From positions 1 through 20,139 of the IMG/VR virus record IMGVR_UViG_3300020207_000227: 20,139 nt of DNA; one strand, given 5' to 3'. This DNA is from a virus. This document shows, one piece after another, positions 15,247 to 20,139 of this stretch (its first letter is position 1; the number at the start of each line of letters is the position of its first letter). Below the pieces are notes generated by a model. It was not told where the DNA came from. It was given only the letters and a program-made list of their open reading frames with translations, and made no database searches. Made by a program: the position numbers and the translations under genes.

Positions 15247-15990
15247 ATGGCAGTTCCAACAACGAGAGATGAATTTAAGGAGTATTGCCTCCGATCTCTT
15301 GGCAAGCCAGTTATAGAAATAAACGTTGACGATACACAGGTCGATGATCGTATCGACCAAGCACTGCGTTTTTACTGGGACTACCACTTTGACGGTACAG
15401 AAAAAATATATTATAAACATGAGATCGATGCTAATACTGTATCAAACAAGTATATCGATTTGCCTGAAAATATTATAGGTGCTGTAAAGCTTTTTCCGAT
15501 TGGTGATCCAAATACATCGTCTGGTGATATCTTTAATATCCGGTATCAAATCGCGCTAAACGATTTGTACACGCTGACAAATGTTGCATTGATTGATTAC
15601 TACATGACAATGGAACATCTTGCATTAGTACAAGAACTACTTGTCGGCAAGCCACAGATTAGATATAATCGTCATCGTAATCGATTACACATTGACGAAA
15701 CTGCAGGCGATTTAGAAGTAGGTCAATATTTACTCGTCGAAGCTTATGAACTTGTAGATCCAGCAACATATACGGATGTATGGGCGGATAGATGGCTACA
15801 ATATTATACTTCGCAATTAATCAAACGACAATGGGGCACAAACCTTACAAAATTCGAAGGACTTCAATTACCTGGTGGTGTGACGTTTAACGGTAGACAA
15901 ATCTACGACGAAGCGCAGGCAGAAATCACTAAACTAGAAGAAGAGATGATCAGCAACTACAGTCTGCCTGTAATGGATATGATTGGTTAG
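15247..15990 (+). CDS. 13: Neck protein, T4 gp13 homologue (head completion)
   Basis: Encodes 247 residues from ATG 15247, 7 bases after GGAG. The start, MAVPTTRDEFKEYCLRSLG followed by KPVIEINVDD and RIDQALRFYWDYHFDGTE, is the conserved N-terminus of T4-type gp13, and the C-terminal half (WADRWLQYYTSQLIKRQWG, KFEGLQLPGGVTFNG) is equally typical. T4 gp13 is 309 residues; this is a shorter version, as is usual in marine relatives. gp13 and gp14 form the neck that seals the filled head and joins it to the tail. The next gene is the gp14 homologue, as in T4. The gene is probably transcribed from the late octamer at 15214-15221. Confidence 0.92.
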   Translation: MAVPTTRDEFKEYCLRSLGKPVIEINVDDTQVDDRIDQALRFYWDYHFDGTEKIYYKHEIDANTVSNKYIDLPENIIGAVKLFPIGDPNTSSGDIFNIRYQIALNDLYTLTNVALIDYYMTMEHLALVQELLVGKPQIRYNRHRNRLHIDETAGDLEVGQYLLVEAYELVDPATYTDVWADRWLQYYTSQLIKRQWGTNLTKFEGLQLPGGVTFNGRQIYDEAQAEITKLEEEMISNYSLPVMDMIG

Positions 15991-16026
15991 CACTAGCTAA
16001 TTATACTGTAAAACTAGGAATTGTAC

Positions 16027-16761
16027 ATGGCTACAAACCCATATTTTGATAATTTTTATAACTCGCCTGAACAGAATCTTATCGAAGATCTGATTATCGA
16101 GTCTATTAAAATATATGGACACGATGTTTGGTTCTGTCCGCGTACAGTCGTGGCGCGCGATAATGTCTTTAATTCTGATGCCCTTTCACAATATAATGAT
16201 TCATATCAAATTGAGATGTACATCAAAAATGTTGAAGGATTTGAAGGAGAAGGTGATTTCCTATCGCGATTTAATATCCAAATACGAGATCAGATTACAT
16301 TTACAGTTGCCAATAAGAGATATAATGAGGTCATCGGTGATTACGAAGATTCACCGCGGCCGAAAGAAGGTGATATCATTTACTTCCCTCTTACTGAAAA
16401 AATATATCAAATCAAGTTTGCAGAACACGAAGCTCCCGTCTTCTATCAGATGGGTGCGTTGCAGTGTTATGATTTGATCTGTGAACAGTTCGAATATAGC
16501 GGCGAAGATTTAAATACTGGTGTTGATGCAATTGATTCACTCGAAGCGAAATATACTGTCGTAGCAGATGCTGATGATGGTGTTACATATGATGCAAACA
16601 ATAATGTAATCATAGATGCAAATACTGGTAGGCCTCTGGGTGTAGTAACTGATTGGCAACCAGATGACGTGTTTAATGATGGCGGTACATTCGAAACTTT
16701 GGCTGATGGATTCATCGACTTCTCAGAAGCAGATCCATTTAGCGACGACGGGCGATACTAA
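16027..16761 (+). CDS. 14: Neck protein, T4 gp14 homologue
   Basis: Encodes 244 residues (MATNPYFDNFYNSPEQNLIE). The ATG at 16027 is chosen over an in-frame TTG at 16021 because AGGA (16016-16019) lies 7 bases before the ATG and only 1 before the TTG. Conserved T4-type features include NLIEDLIIESIKIYGHDVWF near the start, a DRDQITF-like strand (QIRDQITFTVANKRYNEV), RPKEGDIIYFPLTEKIYQI, and the DPFSDDGRY end. T4 gp14 is 256 residues, so the length fits. It works with gp13 in the head-tail neck. An acidic stretch (TVVADADDGVTYDANNNV) near residue 180 precedes the tail of the protein. The stop overlaps the gene 15 start as TAATG (16759-16763). Confidence 0.9.
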   Translation: MATNPYFDNFYNSPEQNLIEDLIIESIKIYGHDVWFCPRTVVARDNVFNSDALSQYNDSYQIEMYIKNVEGFEGEGDFLSRFNIQIRDQITFTVANKRYNEVIGDYEDSPRPKEGDIIYFPLTEKIYQIKFAEHEAPVFYQMGALQCYDLICEQFEYSGEDLNTGVDAIDSLEAKYTVVADADDGVTYDANNNVIIDANTGRPLGVVTDWQPDDVFNDGGTFETLADGFIDFSEADPFSDDGRY

Positions 16762-17873
16762 TGTTTGGAAGAACTTTTTACCACGATACATTAAGAAAGT
16801 ATGTCATACTTTTTGGCACACTCTTTAATGATATTTGGATCAATCGCCCTGATAATTCAGGTAATGTTAAGCAGTCACTAAAGGTACCACTTTCGTATGG
16901 ACCAAGAGAAAAATTCTTGGCTCGTATTGATGGTATCGATAGTAACAGAGATCCACAAGAAAATCCATTCTCTATCGTTTTGCCGAGAATGGGATTCGAG
17001 ATTACAGGATTCAATTATGCTCCAGAAAGAAAACTGCCTACACGTAATAGCTTCGTTACTACTGTTACCGATGACAATACTAAAAAGAAACATGTCTACA
17101 ATCCGGTCCCGTATGACATTAATTTTTCACTTTCTATTTTCGTAAAGAATACAACAGACGGCACACGAATCATCGAACAGATTTTACCATTCTTTACACC
17201 TGAGTGGACATCGACTATTCAACTCGTCGACGATGCACCTATCGATATTAAACTCGATATCCCATTAGTTTTAACTGCAGTCAATCAAGACGATGTATAT
17301 GAAGGCTCATTCGAAGAGAGAAGAGCACTGATATGGCAGTTAGATTTTACAATGAAAGGTGTGTTCTTCGGACCTGTTTATAAGCAAGAGATAATCAATC
17401 TAGCTAATACACAAATTTTCGATGCTACATTATACGATGATATTACTCTCGCGCCAGATGGATTAGATCCTGATCTTGATGTTGCAGCTAGAATCGTAAA
17501 TCAACCGGGATTATTAGCTAATAATACACCGACAATATATACTAGTTTAAATAGTGAACAAGCAACAGCTGTCGCAACAATTACAGATGGCGCTGTGACT
17601 GCTATATCTCTTACTAATGATGGTGTCGGATATAGCGCAGCAACTGTTACTATTTCGGGCGGAGGCGGAGCAAACGCAACAGCAACAGCTGTTATTGATA
17701 ATTCAGATTCTGTATCTGAAATACTTATTACTAGCGGCGGCACAGGTTATACGAGCACACCTACAGTGACTATTTCGGCTCCTGATCTTGTATCACTTGA
17801 TGCCGATCAAATTGCAGCTAACTCAGACTTCGGACTTGCTGTTACTATAGATGATCCATGGCCGGATCAGTGA
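16761..17873 (+). CDS. 15: Tail sheath terminator, T4 gp15 homologue with a C-terminal extension
   Basis: Encodes 370 residues. The first 255 carry T4-type gp15 features: MFGRTFYHDTLRKYVILFGT, IWINRPDNSGN, VPLSYGPREKFLARIDG, LPRMGFEITGFNYAPERKL, and PYDINFSLSIFVKNTTDG, followed by IIEQILPFFTPEWT. gp15 forms a hexamer that caps the tail tube and sheath and joins them to the neck. T4 gp15 has 272 residues; here about 100 extra residues follow. They include two glycine-rich beta repeats (ISLTNDGVGYSAATVTISGG and ILITSGGTGYTSTPTVTIS), a repeat type I associate with decorations on marine phage structural proteins. The extension is in frame and its base composition is not obviously different. Start is in TAATG with the gp14 stop, so coupled translation is likely. 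Confidence 0.92.
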   Translation: MFGRTFYHDTLRKYVILFGTLFNDIWINRPDNSGNVKQSLKVPLSYGPREKFLARIDGIDSNRDPQENPFSIVLPRMGFEITGFNYAPERKLPTRNSFVTTVTDDNTKKKHVYNPVPYDINFSLSIFVKNTTDGTRIIEQILPFFTPEWTSTIQLVDDAPIDIKLDIPLVLTAVNQDDVYEGSFEERRALIWQLDFTMKGVFFGPVYKQEIINLANTQIFDATLYDDITLAPDGLDPDLDVAARIVNQPGLLANNTPTIYTSLNSEQATAVATITDGAVTAISLTNDGVGYSAATVTISGGGGANATATAVIDNSDSVSEILITSGGTGYTSTPTVTISAPDLVSLDADQIAANSDFGLAVTIDDPWPDQ

Positions 17874-17884
17874 AGGATAAAGAC

Positions 17885-18307
17885 ATGAAAGATAATGCAC
17901 AACTCGATGACATTTTAGATGTCAAATCAACAACGATTATTGAAATCGATGATGATAAGCCATTACCTACTACATATCGTCCATCTCTACATGAAACTGA
18001 TAAAGAAGTAGAGAACGATACCAAATATGTCCGACAAAATTTCTATGATCTGATTGAGAAAGGACATAGCGCTATCGACGAATTACTTGCTGTAGCAGAT
18101 CAATCACAACATCCACGAGCATACGAAGTACTCGCTACGATGATTAAGACGATGGGCGATATGAACAATGATCTATTAGGCATGCATGAGAAAAAACAAA
18201 AGCTCACCGGGGAGAAACCAGAAGACAAGAAGGAAACAGTCAACAACAATCTTTTTGTGGGCTCAACAAGTGAGCTTCTAAAGTTGATGAATAAAGATGG
18301 CGACTGA
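17885..18307 (+). CDS. 16: Terminase small subunit, T4 gp16 homologue
   Basis: Encodes 140 residues, MKDNAQLDDILDVKSTTII onward. A longer in-frame version from ATG 17858 (MAGSVKDKD...) is rejected because GAAGGA (17872-17877) sits exactly 7 bases before the 17885 ATG, and the earlier start has no ribosome binding site. Family features are a charged N-terminal third, a helical centre (DTKYVRQNFYDLIEKGHSAI, DELLAVADQS, RAYEVLATMIKTM) and the conserved end VGSTSELLKLMN, which resembles the C-terminus of T4 gp16 (164 residues). gp16 binds DNA ends and stimulates the gp17 ATPase and nuclease. The gene overlaps the following gp17 start by 11 bases. Confidence 0.88.
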   Translation: MKDNAQLDDILDVKSTTIIEIDDDKPLPTTYRPSLHETDKEVENDTKYVRQNFYDLIEKGHSAIDELLAVADQSQHPRAYEVLATMIKTMGDMNNDLLGMHEKKQKLTGEKPEDKKETVNNNLFVGSTSELLKLMNKDGD

Positions 18308-19949
18308 TATTCAGGATATTATTGACTACCGTTCGTATCTCGGTAATGTCAATCTTAAAAGAAAAGGCGTAACGATCGAGTGGACCGAAGAGATGGTCCA
18401 AGAATTCGTGAAGTGTGCTAAAGATCCAATATATTTTGCTGAGAAGTATATACAGATCGTACACGTTGACCACGGACTCATACCGATTACATGCTATGAC
18501 TATCAAAAAGAAATCATCGAAAAAACCACAAATAACCGACGAGTATGTGTGGTTACAAGCCGCCAAGCGGGTAAGACAACGACTGCTGTCTGTCTTATAC
18601 TTCATTACATTCTTTTTAACGATCATAAGCTTGTCGCTCTTCTCGCAAATAAAGGAGACGCTGCAAGAGAAATATTGGATCGTATCAAGACGGCTTATGA
18701 AGCTCTTCCTAAGTGGTTGCAACAAGGTGTCATCGAATGGAACAAAGGATCCGTAGAATTTGAAAACGGATCAAAGATCATTGCAGCAGCCACTTCATCA
18801 TCCGCAATACGAGGTAAATCAGTATCTTTTCTGTATATCGACGAGACAGCTTTCGTAGAAAACTGGGACGAATTTTTTGCTTCGGTCTTTCCTACAATTT
18901 CTTCTGGTACGTCAACCAAAATTCTACTCACATCGACACCGAACGGTCTAAATCACTTCTATAAGACGTGCGAAGGAGCGAAGGCGGGTAAAAACGGTTA
19001 TGAGTTTGTTCAAGTCATGTGGACTGATGTACCAGGTCGTGATCAAAAATGGTACGATGAAACACTCGCAGCAATGGATTTTGATACTGAGAAGTTTGCT
19101 CAGGAAATGGAATGCGAATTCCTCGGCTCGTCAGGCACATTGATTGCTGGTTGGAAGCTCAAGCAACTTGTATATAAAGAGGCCGTAAAAGAAGTAGGCG
19201 GCATTGTAGTATACGAAGAACCAAAGACAGAAGGCAACTATGTAATAGTAGTCGATGTGAGCAGAGGCAAAGGTTTAGACTACTCAGCTTTCCAAGTCAT
19301 CGACATCTCACAGATGCCATACGTACAGGTTGGTGCATATCGTAATAATATGATCACACCAGTCGATTATGCTGCCGCTGTACACGCTGCCGCAAAGTAT
19401 TTTAACGATGCTAATATACTCGTTGAAGTCAATGATATAGGAGAACAAGTAGCTGGTATCATTTTTGAAGAATATGAATATGAAAATATGTTGCTTACTG
19501 AAAATAACGGGCGAGAAGGTAAGCGCCTATTATCTGGTGTAGCAGGATTTAATGGTAAGGCAGATAAAGGTATACGTACTACAAAGTCTGTCAAGTCAAT
19601 TGGTTGTTCTATGATCAAACTGTTGGTTGAACAGAATCAATTGATCATTAATGATTTCGAAACTATTAGAGAGATGTCGACTTTTAGTCAGAAGGGAACA
19701 TCATACGAAGCAGAACCAGGTAATCATGACGATTTGATGATGTGTTTGGTACTCTTCGGTTGGCTTTCTAATCAGAGATTTTTCAAAGAACTCACCGATA
19801 TAAATACGGTTATCAACCTCAAAGAAATGAATGAGGAAAAAGTGTTCAGTGAATTGGTACCATTTGGAATGATAGATGACGGTCAGAACGAATTCGAGGA
19901 CCCTAAACCGGTCACCGCTAGGGGTAATGACTATAGTTGGTTACTTTGA
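18297..19949 (+). CDS. 17: Terminase large subunit (DNA-packaging ATPase and nuclease), T4 gp17 homologue
   Basis: Encodes 550 residues (T4 gp17: 610). The ATPase half shows Walker A SRQAGKTT at residues 88-95 and Walker B LYIDE at 179-183, with D182 and the catalytic E183, plus the coupling motif SSTSTKILLTSTPNG-like region after it. The nuclease half shows the three acidic positions expected from T4 (D401, E458, D542): D320 in VIVVDVSRGKG, E377 in ILVEVNDIG, and the HDD cluster at 477-479 (GNHDDLMM). gp17 docks on the portal, pumps DNA into the head with ATP, and cuts the concatemer. The start overlaps gene 16 and lacks a strong Shine-Dalgarno, so translation is probably coupled. All key residues are intact. 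Confidence 0.98.
   Translation: MATDIQDIIDYRSYLGNVNLKRKGVTIEWTEEMVQEFVKCAKDPIYFAEKYIQIVHVDHGLIPITCYDYQKEIIEKTTNNRRVCVVTSRQAGKTTTAVCLILHYILFNDHKLVALLANKGDAAREILDRIKTAYEALPKWLQQGVIEWNKGSVEFENGSKIIAAATSSSAIRGKSVSFLYIDETAFVENWDEFFASVFPTISSGTSTKILLTSTPNGLNHFYKTCEGAKAGKNGYEFVQVMWTDVPGRDQKWYDETLAAMDFDTEKFAQEMECEFLGSSGTLIAGWKLKQLVYKEAVKEVGGIVVYEEPKTEGNYVIVVDVSRGKGLDYSAFQVIDISQMPYVQVGAYRNNMITPVDYAAAVHAAAKYFNDANILVEVNDIGEQVAGIIFEEYEYENMLLTENNGREGKRLLSGVAGFNGKADKGIRTTKSVKSIGCSMIKLLVEQNQLIINDFETIREMSTFSQKGTSYEAEPGNHDDLMMCLVLFGWLSNQRFFKELTDINTVINLKEMNEEKVFSELVPFGMIDDGQNEFEDPKPVTARGNDYSWLL
19799..19806 (+). promoter_or_regulatory. TATAAATA inside the 3' end of gene 17
   Basis: A second perfect TATAAATA lies within the gene 17 coding sequence, 163 bases before the one at 19962. 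It encodes part of DINTVIN and may occur by chance in AT-rich DNA, or act as an extra late start for gene 18. Confidence 0.3.
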
Positions 19950-19961
19950 AATATCGGTTAT

Positions 19962-19969
19962 TATAAATA
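19962..19969 (+). promoter_or_regulatory. T4-type late promoter, perfect TATAAATA, before gene 18
   Basis: An exact T4 late octamer lies in the 66-base gap between genes 17 and 18, 46 bases before the gene 18 ATG. The strong ribosome binding site AGGGAGA follows at 20001-20007. The major tail sheath protein is needed in high amount late in infection, which fits a strong late promoter here. Confidence 0.8.
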
Positions 19970-20015
19970 AAAGTACGATCTTACATAATTAAAATAATTT
20001 AGGGAGAACAAAAAT

Positions 20016-20139
20016 ATGCCTTTTCAATTAAGCCCAGGCGTTAATGTTACAGAGATCGATCTGACCACTGTAATCCCTGCCGTTGCCACTACTGACGCTG
20101 CTATTGGCGGTGTATTTAAGTGGGGTCCGGTAGATAAGC
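20016..20139 (+). CDS. 18: Tail sheath protein, T4 gp18 homologue (N-terminus only; continues past the window)
   Basis: ATG 20016 lies 8 bases after AGGGAGA (20001-20007). The 41 visible residues read MPFQLSPGVNVTEIDLTTVI then PAVATTDAAIGGVFKWGPVD, which matches the conserved start of contractile-tail sheath proteins (L-S-P-G-V-x-V-x-E-x-D, then A-x-x-G-x-F-x-W-G-P). In T4, gp18 (659 residues) forms the contractile sheath round the tail tube. Position after gene 17 agrees with T4 order. The 3' end lies outside the window. Confidence 0.95.
   Translation, partial: MPFQLSPGVNVTEIDLTTVIPAVATTDAAIGGVFKWGPVDK

Noticed and set aside
15985-16002. Hairpin after gene 13 as a terminator
   Set aside because: The stem has only five Watson-Crick pairs plus two G-T pairs, a 4-base loop and no T-run. 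The genes on both sides are expected to be co-transcribed.
16021-16026. TTG start for gene 14 and, likewise, GTG 11234 for the 143-residue protein
   Set aside because: In both cases the ribosome binding site is too close to the earlier codon and ideally spaced for the ATG six bases later.
17858-17884. Earlier ATG for the small terminase, giving 9 more residues
   Set aside because: It has no ribosome binding site. GAAGGA at 17872-17877 is placed correctly for the ATG at 17885.
1-20139. tRNA genes, CRISPR arrays, insertion sequences, integrase or attachment sites
   Set aside because: I looked and saw no cloverleaf, regular spacer array, transposase or integrase motif. The repeats present are coding repeats inside fibers and the giant protein.

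Overview
This window is the structural and packaging segment of a T4-like contractile-tailed phage (a relative of T4 in the marine/environmental branch of the superfamily). The six genes at the right end read, in order, as homologues of T4 genes 13, 14, 15, 16, 17 and 18 (neck, neck, tail-sheath terminator, small terminase, large terminase, tail sheath), which is the T4 order. The left 15 kb holds a fiber and appendage cassette with domain types I associate with marine T4-like phages. The DNA is AT-rich, every gene lies on the + strand, and genes are packed with TAATG or ATGA overlaps. T4-type late promoter octamers (TATAAATA or CATAAATA) stand before several transcription units. The host cannot be read from the sequence. 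A marine bacterium, cyanobacterial or heterotrophic, is an inference from the gene families only.

Layout. 1-542: 3' end of a tail fiber gene that begins before the window. 552-806: small protein. 831-4340: giant fiber with GTG start and six Gly-Ile-Gly type beta repeats. 4343-5020: two small proteins. 5020-8517: second giant fiber, with a pyocin-knob-like domain and a C-terminal S74 self-cleaving chaperone domain (SDERLK). 8514-9436: two small virion-type proteins. 9446-9973: tail assembly chaperone family protein. 9975-11078: probable GT-A fold glycosyltransferase. 11113-11671: a very small gene and a 143-residue protein behind a perfect late promoter. 11672-11780: a structured gap that also holds a 36-codon frame. 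11781-15218: a 1145-residue protein made of about 42 copies of a 21-22 residue repeat, interrupted by a cupredoxin (type 1 copper) domain with all four usual copper ligands. 15247-19949: genes 13 to 17. 20016 to the end: start of gene 18.

How it works together (inference). In T4 the genes just before gene 13 are 9 to 12 and wac, which encode baseplate appendages, short tail fibers and whiskers. Here that position is filled by fibers, their chaperones, a glycosyltransferase and a giant repeat protein, so the left part is probably this phage's host-recognition cassette, expressed late. The right part builds the neck and tail terminator and packages DNA.

Points most worth a second look: the cupredoxin domain inside a giant repeat protein, the glycosyltransferase inside the fiber cassette, the hairpin/micro-ORF gap at 11672-11780, the repeat-bearing C-terminal extension on the gene 15 protein, and the small proteins ending in ANTA or ANTP placed right after fiber genes. 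I see no tRNA, CRISPR, insertion sequence or metabolic gene.
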